A stretch of 64,000 bases of DNA. Source: Flavobacteriaceae bacterium PS02293. Lineage in GTDB: Bacteria > Bacteroidota > Bacteroidia > Flavobacteriales > Weeksellaceae. Shown piece after piece: positions 26,107-34,982 of this stretch. Below the pieces are notes generated by a model. It worked only from the letters and a program-made list of their open reading frames with translations. It had not been told where the DNA came from and made no database searches. The translations under genes and the position numbers were made by a program. Every line of letters starts with the position of its first letter. Position 1 is the first letter of the stretch. The stretch covers positions 1 to 64,000 of the forward strand of contig JASCOV010000010.1 of the NCBI GenBank assembly GCA_029960045.1. Reading direction: 5' to 3'.

Positions 26107-26808
26107 ATGAACGAAGAACATTCTTCTGAGCCTAAAAAAGAAATCAAAAGAATAGACGCCAAATATATTTCGCACGAGATTCAGCACCTTTTGCATTTTG
26201 ACAAAGGTTTTCCTTTTACCTTCAAAGAATTGTTGATTCGACCAGGAAAAGCGGTAAGAGAATATCTCCGGGAGAATCGTGAAAAATATGTAAAACCAAT
26301 CGTGTTTTTGGTTTTCTCAGCGGTTATCTATACTTTGATAATCCATTTTTTACATATTGAAATTTCGATTTTTAACATCAAAGGTTTTGGTAAAACATCA
26401 GAATGGCAAAGTAATCTTGATACTGACGCTGTCAATAACTGGATAGATTCTCATCTCAGTTATTCTGCAATGTTAATTGGATTTTTTATGGCGTTTTGGA
26501 CAAAAATATTTTTTTACAAGAAAGGTTATAATCTTTTTGAAATCTTTGTACTATTATCTTACATTTTTGGTGTATTTTTTATTTTTCTTCTATTTTTCTT
26601 AATACCTGCAAAGTTTATTAATTTGTTAATAATTGCTCAAGTTGGCGCATATTTAGGACAATTTTATGTAGTTTTTGCAATTGGACAATTTTTCGGAGAA
26701 AGAAAAATTATCAATTATATCAAGGGTTTTATCTGTTTCTTCTTAGGAATTCTTACATATAAATACAGTCTAGTTTTGCTGGCTTATTTGATACATTTAT
26801 TTAAATAA
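26107..26808 (+). CDS. DUF3667 membrane protein
   Basis: The 233-residue protein has a cytosolic N-terminus with the family pattern EIQHLLHFDKGFPFTFKELL and RPGKAVREYLRENREKY (about 27-65). Five hydrophobic segments follow (about 68-88, 115-135, 145-165, 172-195, 205-228). DUF3667 is a Bacteroidota inner-membrane family of unknown function; some members carry a zinc ribbon, absent here. It stands alone with its own promoter and terminator. Confidence 0.85.
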   Translation: MNEEHSSEPKKEIKRIDAKYISHEIQHLLHFDKGFPFTFKELLIRPGKAVREYLRENREKYVKPIVFLVFSAVIYTLIIHFLHIEISIFNIKGFGKTSEWQSNLDTDAVNNWIDSHLSYSAMLIGFFMAFWTKIFFYKKGYNLFEIFVLLSYIFGVFFIFLLFFLIPAKFINLLIIAQVGAYLGQFYVVFAIGQFFGERKIINYIKGFICFFLGILTYKYSLVLLAYLIHLFK

Positions 26809-26824
26809 ATATATTCGAATATAT
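26809..26824. repeat. 16-bp perfect palindrome after the DUF3667 stop
   Basis: ATATATTCGAATATAT starts directly after the stop codon. It could be an operator-like site or chance in AT-rich sequence. Confidence 0.35.
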
Positions 26825-26833
26825 CAAAAAAAT

Positions 26834-26868
26834 AAAATGACTGTCAATCTTGACGGTCATTTTTTTTG
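26834..26868 (+). terminator. Terminator of the DUF3667 gene
   Basis: AATGACTGTCAA pairs with TTGACGGTCATT around a very short loop, followed by eight T. Confidence 0.82.
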
Positions 26869-26876
26869 AAGAAATT

Positions 26877-26902
26877 GCAACATTATTTACAATCCTGCAT
26901 CT
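26877..26902 (+). promoter_or_regulatory. ECF-type promoter of the GLPGLI gene
   Basis: GCAAC (26877-26881), 15 nt and GCATCT (26897-26902) match the element before the ECF sigma gene (27802-27827) in sequence and spacing. AAC in -35 and GTC/ATC-like cores in -10 are typical of ECF promoters. The ATG is 30 nt downstream. Confidence 0.65.
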
Positions 26903-26932
26903 TAATAATAGTAAACCATCAAAAACTATAAT

Positions 26933-27769
26933 ATGAAACTCAAACTATTATTAAGCTTATCTGCAGTCATCAGTTCCATTGCAATATTTTCACAATCGTA
27001 TAAAATCATCTACGATTTCAAATGGAAAACCGAAGAACATTCTCAAGATTATAATTCGGAATTAACTGTTCTGTTAAAAAATGACGATAATTCTTATTTT
27101 GAATCTTTAGCAAAATTTAAATATGATTCACTAAAAACAAAACTTGTAGACGAAGGTAGCAGAAGTTTTCCAAGCCCGAAGTTGCAATGGAAATTACAGA
27201 ATTTGATTCATAAGGATTTGAAGTCTCAAACTACAATTACCGAGGAGAATTTTTTCGATAAAGTTTATTTAACAACTTATACCTGTAAACCAATTTGGAA
27301 AATCCATCAGGAAAAAAGTAAATTATTTAATTATAATATTCAGAAAGCGGAAACAGATTTTGGAGGGAGAAAATGGATTGCGTGGTTTACGAATGAAGTC
27401 CCGATTAGCGATGGACCTTATAAATTTTTTGGATTACCAGGATTGATTCTTAAAATATCAGATTCTGAGGAGAATTTTATTTTCGAAATCAAAGGACTTA
27501 CCAAAGAACAATATAATATTGAAGGACGTAATGCCTACGATTCCAAAATAAACCTCACGCCTAAAAAATGGGAAGCGTTTTGGAGCAAATATAAAAAAGA
27601 CCCATCGATGATTTTTGCCAATCTCAATTCTCCAAATAATACTTTTACTTACGTTTATCACGGCCTAAGCGTAGATAGCAAAGAAGCCAAAGAGATGTAC
27701 AACAAAACAGAAAAAGAAAAAATCGATATTTTTAAAATCCCAATTGAAATCAAATCTTGTGAACAATAA
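26933..27769 (+). CDS. GLPGLI-family exported protein
   Basis: A 278-residue protein with a signal peptide (about 1-20, ending AIFSQ) and the family hallmark GLPGLI (about 167-172) within GPYKFFGLPGLILKI, preceded by AWFTNEVPISDGP. GLPGLI proteins are a Bacteroidota exported family of unknown function, often near regulators. Here the promoter copies that of the adjacent ECF sigma gene, so it probably belongs to that sigma's regulon. The sigma gene begins about 90 bp downstream on the same strand. Confidence 0.9.
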   Translation: MKLKLLLSLSAVISSIAIFSQSYKIIYDFKWKTEEHSQDYNSELTVLLKNDDNSYFESLAKFKYDSLKTKLVDEGSRSFPSPKLQWKLQNLIHKDLKSQTTITEENFFDKVYLTTYTCKPIWKIHQEKSKLFNYNIQKAETDFGGRKWIAWFTNEVPISDGPYKFFGLPGLILKISDSEENFIFEIKGLTKEQYNIEGRNAYDSKINLTPKKWEAFWSKYKKDPSMIFANLNSPNNTFTYVYHGLSVDSKEAKEMYNKTEKEKIDIFKIPIEIKSCEQ

Positions 27770-27801
27770 TTAAAAAAATCAGAAAAAAAATATAAAAAAC
27801 T

Positions 27802-27827
27802 GCAACATTTGGAATTGGTTTGCGTCT
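27802..27827 (+). promoter_or_regulatory. ECF-type promoter of the sigma factor gene (autoregulation)
   Basis: GCAAC (27802-27806), 15 nt and GCGTCT (27822-27827). It equals the element at 26877-26902 in spacing and in 10 of 11 positions of the two boxes. A sigma gene with its own type of promoter suggests autoregulation. Confidence 0.7.
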
Positions 27828-27861
27828 ATTATATAGAACCATAAAAAAAACGAATAACTTT

Positions 27862-28434
27862 TTGAAGACAATAACAGAAAATATCAGTGACAAAGAATTG
27901 TTGGAACGATGCAGTTCTGGAGACAATTCGGGGTATTCTCTACTCTATCATCGTTATTCTAAGGCTGTTTTCAATTCGATCTATCGTATCGTCAATGATA
28001 GAGAAGATGCAGAAGATATTCTTCAGGAGGTTTTTTTGAAAGCATTTTCTGAAATCAAATCCCTGAAAAATGTAGAAAGTTTCGGAGGTTGGATTAAGCG
28101 AATCGCCATCAATCAATCGCTTAATTATCTTCGGAAAAATAAAATCTATTTCACTGAAATTGAAGATGATAAAATATTGGACATAGAAGATGATGAGTTG
28201 GAGGCAAAGCTGGCTATGGAATCACGCGTCAAAGAACTTCAAAATATTATTGCTGAATTTCCTTTGCAGACAAGAACAATCGTCAATCTTTATTTGTTCG
28301 AGGAAATGCCACAGGAAGAAATCGCAAAAATTTTAAATATCCCGCACGGAACCGTAAGAAGTTATTACCACCGCGCTAAAAAGAAAATTTTTGAAAAATT
28401 AAACCCAAAAGACCACAATGAAAGATCCGCTTAA
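27862..28434 (+). CDS. ECF sigma factor (sigma-70 family)
   Basis: Directs RNA polymerase to a dedicated set of promoters. Sigma region 2 is at about 15-80 (YHRYSKAVFNSIYRIVNDREDAEDILQ, given in parts: HRYSKAVFNSIYRI and NDREDAEDILQEVF). Region 4 is at the C-terminus (EMPQEEIAKILNIPHGTVRSYYHRAK, in parts: EEIAKILNIPHGTV and RSYYHRAKKKI). The open frame begins at a TTG at 27820, but that lies inside the promoter; the TTG at 27862 is the first start after the expected transcription start. The next gene overlaps by 17 bp. Confidence 0.92.
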   Translation: MKTITENISDKELLERCSSGDNSGYSLLYHRYSKAVFNSIYRIVNDREDAEDILQEVFLKAFSEIKSLKNVESFGGWIKRIAINQSLNYLRKNKIYFTEIEDDKILDIEDDELEAKLAMESRVKELQNIIAEFPLQTRTIVNLYLFEEMPQEEIAKILNIPHGTVRSYYHRAKKKIFEKLNPKDHNERSA

Positions 28435-29263
28435 AAAATATATCAACGACCATCGAGATGAATTTGACAATCTCGAAGTTCCTGACGAGATGTTTGACAA
28501 AATAATGTCCAAGCTGGATAGCTCTGCTCCATCTGTTGGGAAAATACGTTCGATATTTCCATTGAAAACTTGGGCAATTGCCTCTTCCATTGCTGTTATT
28601 TTAAGTTTAGGAATCTTTAATTTATGGCAAGAAAAAGAAATTGATAAAACTGTTGTTGCAACTCAGCAAACTCCAAAAAAAAATGATGAAAATCTCGTTG
28701 AAACGTCAATTCCTAAAAAAGATTCAGAAAAATCAATAATAGAAAATAAGAAACAAAAAAACACCGCAAAAGTTCTTGCAAATAACAGTTCTGATTCTCC
28801 AAAAAAATCGATTGGAAATCAAAATTTTGCTCAAGATTTTAATACGGGAGATGAAAATTATTCTGATAAAGCCAACGCAATAGAATTGATGAATAACCAA
28901 TTTTCTGCAAGTTCTAGATTACAAGGAATCGCTTTGTTAAAGGATTTTTCTAATTATGATTCGAAAATAATCGATTTGCTTTCTGAAAAAGCCATCTCAG
29001 ATGAAAATACCAATGTAAGATTGTCTGCAGTTTCAGCTTTAGAAATGCAAAAGCAAAACCCAGCTCTAACGGATAGAATTCAACAGATTTTCATTCAACA
29101 AAATGACCCGATGGTACAGAAAGAATTGATTTCTTTCTTGGCTGAAAAACCATCATCAGAGCTCAGTGTTGAAGTTAACACAAAACTTTTGGCACTCGCT
29201 CAAGACCCTACAACAGTAGATTTTGTGAAAGACGAAGCATACGCTGTTCTAATGAAATATTAA
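28418..29263 (+). CDS. Anti-sigma-like membrane protein with HEAT repeats
   Basis: The 281 residues begin with a cytosolic stretch typical of sigma-binding proteins (PLKKYINDHRDEFDNLEVPDE, in parts: PLKKYINDHRDEF, NLEVPDE; about 4-25). A membrane segment follows at about 48-70 (WAIASSIAVILSLGIFNLW), then a Lys-rich linker (about 75-130) and HEAT-like helices (about 145-281; LSEKAISDENTNVRLSAVSALE). The 17-bp overlap with the sigma gene and this layout point to an anti-sigma factor that senses a periplasmic signal. The HEAT assignment is a judgement from the helix pattern. Confidence 0.8.
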   Translation: MKDPLKKYINDHRDEFDNLEVPDEMFDKIMSKLDSSAPSVGKIRSIFPLKTWAIASSIAVILSLGIFNLWQEKEIDKTVVATQQTPKKNDENLVETSIPKKDSEKSIIENKKQKNTAKVLANNSSDSPKKSIGNQNFAQDFNTGDENYSDKANAIELMNNQFSASSRLQGIALLKDFSNYDSKIIDLLSEKAISDENTNVRLSAVSALEMQKQNPALTDRIQQIFIQQNDPMVQKELISFLAEKPSSELSVEVNTKLLALAQDPTTVDFVKDEAYAVLMKY

Positions 29264-29395
29264 AAGCTTTTATATAAATAACTTATTAATTATTAACAAT
29301 TTAAATATTATGAAATCGCCATAATTAGGAAACGCAAATATCTATAAAGATTCAGCAATAACATATGGCAAATAAAAAACAATAAAAAATTACAT
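29264..29395. other. 132-bp gap between the anti-sigma-like gene and the first DUF4097-like gene
   Basis: AT-rich, with no ORF and no TAnnTTTG box or ECF-type element recognised. Whether the genes at 29396 and 30196 share the sigma transcript is unknown. Confidence 0.4.
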
Positions 29396-30199
29396 ATGAA
29401 AAAGATATATTTGATTATGTTCGCTTTGATGACAGTTTCCTTCCAAGCGCAGGAAAACCCAACTCAAGCAACTACAACAAAAGAAAACTCGAAGACTTAC
29501 AAAGTCAATAAAAACAAAGGAAAATTACTCATCAACCTTGGACAAGTAATAGTAGAAGGTTACAAAGGCAATGAAATCGTTTTCTCTTTGGAAGGTAAAA
29601 CGCCTGCAGAAGACAAACGTGCAGAAGGACTGCAGGCAGTCAATGCTTTAGGACTTATAGATAACACGGGACTCGGAATCAGTGTTTCTGAAAAGGATGG
29701 CGTTTTGGAAGTTAACCCATTGAAAAAAATCTCTTCTCCATCTATTAAAATATTGGTTCCTGAGAATGTTATTGTTTCCTTCAAACATCAATCCCAATAC
29801 GGCGGAAAAGTTGTGTTCAGAAATATGCAAAATGAAATCGAAATTGCTGCAACTTATAACAATATTCAGTTAGAAAATATCACTGGACCTGCAACTGTAA
29901 AATCTATCTATGGAAATATAGACGCGGTTTTCAGCCAAAATGTTAAAGGACCTTTATCCATTATTTCGGTTTATGGGCACACAGATGTCAGTCTTCCAAA
30001 ATCGGTAAAAGCCAACCTGAAAGCTACGACTTCGTATGGTGAAATCTATATTTCTCCAGATTTTAAAATTCAGCAAGAGAAAAAAGGAGATGATGATTTG
30101 ATTCCATACGGAAATGACCTTGTCGGAAAAGTGAATGGCGGTGGAACGGATATAGAAGTTCGTGCAGATTACAGTAAAATCTATTTGAGAGCAAAATGA
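29396..30199 (+). CDS. Exported DUF4097-like protein
   Basis: A 267-residue exported protein with a signal peptide (about 1-20, ending FQAQ) and many short repeating beta strands, each with a Tyr/Ser/Gly turn (SQYGGKVVF, SIYGNIDAVF, SVYGHTDVSL, TSYGEIYIS). This is the pattern of DUF4097/DUF4098-type right-handed beta-helical 'putative adhesin' domains. Its stop codon overlaps the start of the next gene by 4 bp (ATGA). Context suggests envelope stress or surface function under the ECF sigma system. Confidence 0.85.
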   Translation: MKKIYLIMFALMTVSFQAQENPTQATTTKENSKTYKVNKNKGKLLINLGQVIVEGYKGNEIVFSLEGKTPAEDKRAEGLQAVNALGLIDNTGLGISVSEKDGVLEVNPLKKISSPSIKILVPENVIVSFKHQSQYGGKVVFRNMQNEIEIAATYNNIQLENITGPATVKSIYGNIDAVFSQNVKGPLSIISVYGHTDVSLPKSVKANLKATTSYGEIYISPDFKIQQEKKGDDDLIPYGNDLVGKVNGGGTDIEVRADYSKIYLRAK

Positions 30200-30918
30200 T
30201 AAGGCTGATAATTTTTGTAATGACTTTCGTTTTCGGAGTGATTACAGCGCAAACCCAGATTAGTAAAAGCTTTACTGCGAGTAGAAATCAGAATATATCG
30301 TTGAAATTTGATTATCCTCAATTGATTAAAATCAGCACTTGGGACAAAGACGAAATTCAGATTTCGGGAACTGTTAACATCAATAATGATGAAAATAATG
30401 ACGCTTTTCAAATCAAAAAATCGAAAGAAGGAAATATTCTTGTTATCGAAGGAAATGTTTCCGGAATAGACAATCTTCCTCGTAGAATAACGGTTCATAA
30501 GGGAAATGAAAAACTGACATTTAAAACCAAAGAAGATTATCAGCAATATTGCAAAACCAACGGTGTCACTTTCAACACGATGTCCAATGGCGTTGATATC
30601 AATATTGAATTGGAAATCAAAGTTCCGAAATCTCTTAAAACTCAAATAGAAGCAAAATATGGATTGGTAGAAGTTAAAAACTTTGGTGGAGAAATCAGTG
30701 TGAATGCAACTTATGGTGGAATCGATGCTACGATTTTGGAGAAAAACACAGGGAAACTATCTGCTGAAACTTATTATGGACAAATCTATTCTAATTTGGA
30801 AACTAAATTTGCGGGAAAAGATTCGGATGATTTTCATACCTTAGTGACTACAACATTTGGAAACGGGCCACAATACAGTCTTGAATCCAAATATGGAAAT
30901 ATCTATCTAAGGAAATAA
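30196..30918 (+). CDS. Second exported DUF4097-like protein
   Basis: A 240-residue exported protein (signal peptide about 1-20, ending ITAQ). It has the same strand-turn repeats (AKYGLVEVKNFGGEISV, ATYGGIDATIL, TYYGQIYSN, SKYGNIYLR). It is a paralogue of the preceding gene, overlapping it by 4 bp, so the pair is translationally coupled. In Bacteroidota such pairs often follow ECF sigma/anti-sigma genes. Function unknown. Confidence 0.85.
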   Translation: MIRLIIFVMTFVFGVITAQTQISKSFTASRNQNISLKFDYPQLIKISTWDKDEIQISGTVNINNDENNDAFQIKKSKEGNILVIEGNVSGIDNLPRRITVHKGNEKLTFKTKEDYQQYCKTNGVTFNTMSNGVDINIELEIKVPKSLKTQIEAKYGLVEVKNFGGEISVNATYGGIDATILEKNTGKLSAETYYGQIYSNLETKFAGKDSDDFHTLVTTTFGNGPQYSLESKYGNIYLRK

Positions 30919-30922
30919 TTGA

Positions 30923-31306
30923 ATGAAAAACGAAATCAATAATAAAAAAATGACTGTCATCAATGGCGGTCATTTTTCAGATTTGGAAGGTTTTTACAAC
31001 GAAGTTTCTGAACTTTTTATGAAAGATGAAGATTGGAAAGTTGGGACTTTGGATGGCTTTGATGACATTCTTTACGGTGTTGATTCCGATATTATCTGGA
31101 AAGATTCTCAGAAATCGAGAGAAGATTTGGGTTTTGATTTGACTAAGGAATTTTATGAAAACAAAATCAGAATCGGAAAACCTTTTAATGTCGAATTGAT
31201 TCAACAAAAACTGGATGATTTGATTGATGGAAAAGGACAAACATTATTCGAAATTCTAGTTGAAATTATAGAATCGCATCAGAATATTAAACTAATTTTG
31301 GACTGA
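30923..31306 (+). CDS. Barstar-like ribonuclease inhibitor
   Basis: The 127 residues resemble barstar: GGHFSDLEGFYNEVSELF (about 15-32), GTLDGFDDILYGV (about 41-53, with the Asp-rich inhibitory helix region) and a C-terminal helix QTLFEILVEIIESH. Barstars neutralise barnase-type RNases. No barnase gene is visible nearby, so this is an orphan inhibitor, possibly immunity against toxins from neighbouring cells. It starts 4 bp after the second DUF4097-like gene. Confidence 0.8.
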   Translation: MKNEINNKKMTVINGGHFSDLEGFYNEVSELFMKDEDWKVGTLDGFDDILYGVDSDIIWKDSQKSREDLGFDLTKEFYENKIRIGKPFNVELIQQKLDDLIDGKGQTLFEILVEIIESHQNIKLILD

Positions 31307-31320
31307 TTTAATACAAGAAA

Positions 31321-31947
31321 ATGAACAAGATGATTTATGGATTATTCTTCGGAGACAGCATTACTTACGGAGAATACGATGGCGTTTTTGGGGGCTGGGT
31401 TGATATCCTGAAACGATATGCTTTGCAGAAATATAATGAAGGAAGTAATGAATTAATCCTTTTCAATCTCGGAATTGGTGGTGAAACAACAGAAGGTTTA
31501 GTGAATAGAATTCCACACGAGATGAAAGCCAGAAATTCAGCTGACGGAAATATCGTTTTTATAAGTTACGGTGCGAATGATTTGGCTGTAAAAGATAGAA
31601 ATCAAATGGTAAATCAATCACAGTTTAAAGTAAATATTGAAACTGCAATTCAGGATGCAAAGCTTTATTCAAAAGATATTTATCTGATAAGTATTCTTCC
31701 TATTTCGGAAAACATTGATTCAAAAGTTTCTCCAACTGGAAAGATTAGAACCAATGAAGATGTTTTGATTTACAACCAAATTCTTAAAAACATTGCAACT
31801 GAAAATTCATTAAATTATATTGATTTTCATTCAGCTTTCTTACAAGACAAAGAGATTCTGCTTTCCAAAGACGGCGTTCATCCCAACGAAAAAGGTTACG
31901 GAATGATGGCTGAAATTGCCATTCCAATTATTGAAAAATACTTGTAA
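31321..31947 (+). CDS. SGNH/GDSL hydrolase
   Basis: A 208-residue esterase-type hydrolase with block I FFGDSITYG (catalytic Ser, about 9-17), block II GIGGETTEGL, block III YGANDLA and block V DGVHPNEKGY (Asp and His, about 182-191). All four catalytic residues are present. No signal peptide, so it likely acts in the cytosol on a small ester. It is 14 bp after the barstar gene and ends with a terminator. Confidence 0.9.
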   Translation: MNKMIYGLFFGDSITYGEYDGVFGGWVDILKRYALQKYNEGSNELILFNLGIGGETTEGLVNRIPHEMKARNSADGNIVFISYGANDLAVKDRNQMVNQSQFKVNIETAIQDAKLYSKDIYLISILPISENIDSKVSPTGKIRTNEDVLIYNQILKNIATENSLNYIDFHSAFLQDKEILLSKDGVHPNEKGYGMMAEIAIPIIEKYL

Positions 31948-31967
31948 ACATTAATAAAATAAAATTC

Positions 31968-31998
31968 AAAACCTTTCTCAAATCGAGGAAGGTTTTTT
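31968..31998 (+). terminator. Terminator after the SGNH hydrolase
   Basis: AAACCTTTCTC (31968-31978) pairs with GAGGAAGGTTT (31985-31995), followed by T. Confidence 0.85.
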
Positions 31999-32050
31999 TG
32001 TGAATTAATTTTTAGCACAGTCTTTGAATTAATCATAAAAATCTAAGTTT

Positions 32051-34948
32051 ATGAGTGCGGGAAATATAACAACAGTTTTGCTGAAAATATTAAAATGGCT
32101 GGGAATTACGATTGCCTCTATCCTATTTCTAATGTTCATTATTCCGATACTTTTCCCTGGAACAATTGAAAAACAGGTTAAAATATTCGCTAACAAACAT
32201 CTTGCTGGCGAGCTGGATTATAAAAAAACACACCTTACATTTTTTCGTCATTTCCCGTCATTAACGGTTTCCGTGGATGATATTTTGTTGAAAGGTTCCA
32301 AACCTTTTGAGCAAGACACGCTTCTTGCTGCTAAAGAATTATCAGTCGGTATCAATCTCAAGAATTTAATTTTTGACCAGGAAATCAAGATTGACGAAAT
32401 CTATGTGAATGACGCAACAGCCAATGTTTTTGTCAATTCAAAAGGTCAGGCAAATTACAATGTTTACGTTTCAAAACCTTCTGAAAAACCTAAAGATACG
32501 ACAGAAGCCGGCGCATCGATAAAATTAGATTTAATCAAATTAAAAAACTGGAATATCAAATATAATGACCACGCAGCGAATGTTTTGGTCAATGCGAAAG
32601 GTCTTAATTATACAGGAAAAGGTGGATTGAGCGAAGATATTTTCGACCTCGAAACCGATTTGGATATTGATAAAGTTGATTTTGCTCTGAACAGAATCTG
32701 GTATGCACAACAGAAAACGCTTCACGCTGATTTGATAACGAGAATCAATACCAACGCATTGACTTTTGTCTTGAGGAAAAATGAGTTGAGAATAAATGAA
32801 CTTCCTTTGAAATTCACAGGATTTGTTAGCATTTTGAAAGATGGATATAATTTAAACATCAACGCAGCTTCGGAAAAAACGACGATTAAAGATATGTTGT
32901 CCATTTTGCCACCGCAATATTTGAGTTGGGTTAAGGACACAAAAATCGAGGGAAATAGTGATTTATTTTTCAGTTTAAAAGGAAGATTTAGCGAGCCGAA
33001 AAACCAGAAACCAGATTTGAAAGCAAGTTTGAAAGTGAACAATGGTTTCGTTTCCAACAGTAATGCGCCGGTTCCGATGAATAATCTGAATATGGATTTG
33101 AATGTAGATTTGCCTTCCTTGGACACCAACAAACTCCTACTCGATTTGAGAAATTTGAGTTTTGACTTAGGAAAAAATAATAAGTTCCGAGCCGTTGTAA
33201 GAACGCAGGGAATGGACGAGATGAAAATTAATGCCAATATCAAAGGTGGAATTGATTTAGCTACTTTGGATTCAGCGTTGGGATTGAAAGATATTGAACT
33301 GAAAGGTCTTATGAATACGGATATTCAATCAAATGGGACTTTCAATCTTGACAAAAAATTATTCCCGAAAACGAAAGGTTATTTCAATCTGAAAAATGGC
33401 TGGCTTAAAACCAAATATTATCCAAATCCAATCAAAAACATTAATATTTTAGCGAATATTCATAATACAGATGGGACTTTCAAAAGTCTGGGTGTGAAAC
33501 TCGACCCATTCAAATTTGATTTTGAAGGGAATCCTGTTTTCGTGAATGCCGACCTTCAAAACTTCGAAGATTTATTATACAAAGTCAGAGCAAAAGGTGT
33601 TTTGAATATTGGTAGAATCTATCAGGTTTTCAAAAAAGAAGGTTTTGATGTCAGCGGTTTGATAATGGCCGATTTATCTTTGAATGGTCGCCAAAGTTAC
33701 GCGACAACCGGACAATACAGTAAGCTTGATAACAGAGGAAATTTAATCTTAAAGAACATCAAAGCAACTACCGAATATCTTCCGAAATCATTCTTCATCA
33801 AAGAAGGAAACTTCGAATTTGAAAATGAAAAAATGTGGTTCAGAAAGTTCTATGCTAATTATGGTAAATCAGATTTTGCGTTGAACGGTTATCTTTTAAA
33901 TACCATTAATTATTTCATCGAGAGAAAAGGAACATTGCACGGGAAATTTCATCTCACGTCCAACTATATTTTGATTGATGAATTTATGGCGTTGAAAGAA
34001 GGCGACAACAAAGACAAATCCCTAGCTGTGGAATATGCGAAAGAGGAAAATCCAAAAAGCAGCGGCGTTGTGATTGTTCCAACAAACCTTGATGTTTCTC
34101 TTGAAGCGAATGCCAAAAAAGTTGAATTCAAAGGTCTTGGACTTAATAATCTTGTGGGCTTAGCTTCTGTCAACAAAGGCGAAGTTTATCTTAAAAATAC
34201 GACCTTTGATATCATCGGAAGCAGAATGGGAATTGATGCAAGATATCAGAACGAATCGCCAATTACAGCCAATTATGATGTCGCTTTGAAAGTTGATAAT
34301 TTCGATGTTCAGAGAGCTTACAAAGAAATTGATATGATTCGTGAAATGGCGACAGCTGCGAAAGATGTGAAAGGAATTGTTTCTTTGGATTACAAATTGA
34401 AAGGTGATTTCGATGCGAATATGAAACCAATTTATCCTTCTCTTGAGGGTGGCGGAAACGTCAATCTAAAAGATGTGGAAGTTAAAAATCTGAAAATGCT
34501 TTCAGCGGTTGGAAATGACATTGGTTCAGAAGCGTTTAACAATCCTGATATGAAAGGCGTTGACATCAATACAACCATCAATAATAATCTGATTCACGTT
34601 GAGCCATTTACTTTCAAAGTGTCAGTTTTGAGACCTTCTATCAGCGGAACTACGAGTTTCAATGGCCTACTCGATTTCCGAATCCGGGTTGGCTTGCCAC
34701 CTGGAGGTTGGATTGGTTTCCCTGTTGTAGTAACTGGAACACACGAAAAACCGAAAATAAAAATCTTCAGCAAAACTGGACAGGGCATCGTAGAAGCGTT
34801 GTATAATACCAAATCCAACAAAGTCATCCGAGAAGAAAAACGTGCTGAGAAAAAATCCAGAGCACAGCAACGAAAAGACAAACGAGCTCAGGAAAAGAAA
34901 GCTGAGAATGCGGAGAAACAAATTGATAAAGATTTGAAGAAGAAATAA
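32051..34948 (+). CDS. AsmA/TamB-like envelope protein
   Basis: The 965-residue protein has one N-terminal membrane anchor (about 14-34) and then a long periplasmic beta-rich body with the AsmA N-terminal pattern (PSLTVSVDDILLKG, ELSVGINLKNLI). It has a C-terminal domain near 700-880 and a very charged Lys/Arg/Glu tail (about 920-965). AsmA-like proteins bridge inner and outer membranes and are thought to move phospholipids. It stands alone after a terminator. The C-terminal coiled, charged tail is unusual for AsmA. Confidence 0.85.
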   Translation: MSAGNITTVLLKILKWLGITIASILFLMFIIPILFPGTIEKQVKIFANKHLAGELDYKKTHLTFFRHFPSLTVSVDDILLKGSKPFEQDTLLAAKELSVGINLKNLIFDQEIKIDEIYVNDATANVFVNSKGQANYNVYVSKPSEKPKDTTEAGASIKLDLIKLKNWNIKYNDHAANVLVNAKGLNYTGKGGLSEDIFDLETDLDIDKVDFALNRIWYAQQKTLHADLITRINTNALTFVLRKNELRINELPLKFTGFVSILKDGYNLNINAASEKTTIKDMLSILPPQYLSWVKDTKIEGNSDLFFSLKGRFSEPKNQKPDLKASLKVNNGFVSNSNAPVPMNNLNMDLNVDLPSLDTNKLLLDLRNLSFDLGKNNKFRAVVRTQGMDEMKINANIKGGIDLATLDSALGLKDIELKGLMNTDIQSNGTFNLDKKLFPKTKGYFNLKNGWLKTKYYPNPIKNINILANIHNTDGTFKSLGVKLDPFKFDFEGNPVFVNADLQNFEDLLYKVRAKGVLNIGRIYQVFKKEGFDVSGLIMADLSLNGRQSYATTGQYSKLDNRGNLILKNIKATTEYLPKSFFIKEGNFEFENEKMWFRKFYANYGKSDFALNGYLLNTINYFIERKGTLHGKFHLTSNYILIDEFMALKEGDNKDKSLAVEYAKEENPKSSGVVIVPTNLDVSLEANAKKVEFKGLGLNNLVGLASVNKGEVYLKNTTFDIIGSRMGIDARYQNESPITANYDVALKVDNFDVQRAYKEIDMIREMATAAKDVKGIVSLDYKLKGDFDANMKPIYPSLEGGGNVNLKDVEVKNLKMLSAVGNDIGSEAFNNPDMKGVDINTTINNNLIHVEPFTFKVSVLRPSISGTTSFNGLLDFRIRVGLPPGGWIGFPVVVTGTHEKPKIKIFSKTGQGIVEALYNTKSNKVIREEKRAEKKSRAQQRKDKRAQEKKAENAEKQIDKDLKKK

Positions 34949-34982
34949 AATCTAACTATTTCAGAAGATTTTTTAATTAATA

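Noticed and set aside
27820..27861. TTG start at 27820 for the sigma factor
   Set aside because: It lies inside the predicted promoter, so the transcript would not contain it.
30181..30645. 154-residue antisense frame over the second DUF4097-like gene
   Set aside because: No start signal or family; the sense gene has a signal peptide and coupled start.
32722..33243. 173-residue open frame antisense to the AsmA-like gene
   Set aside because: It lies wholly inside a strong coding gene on the other strand, has no family match or promoter, and its composition follows from the sense frame.
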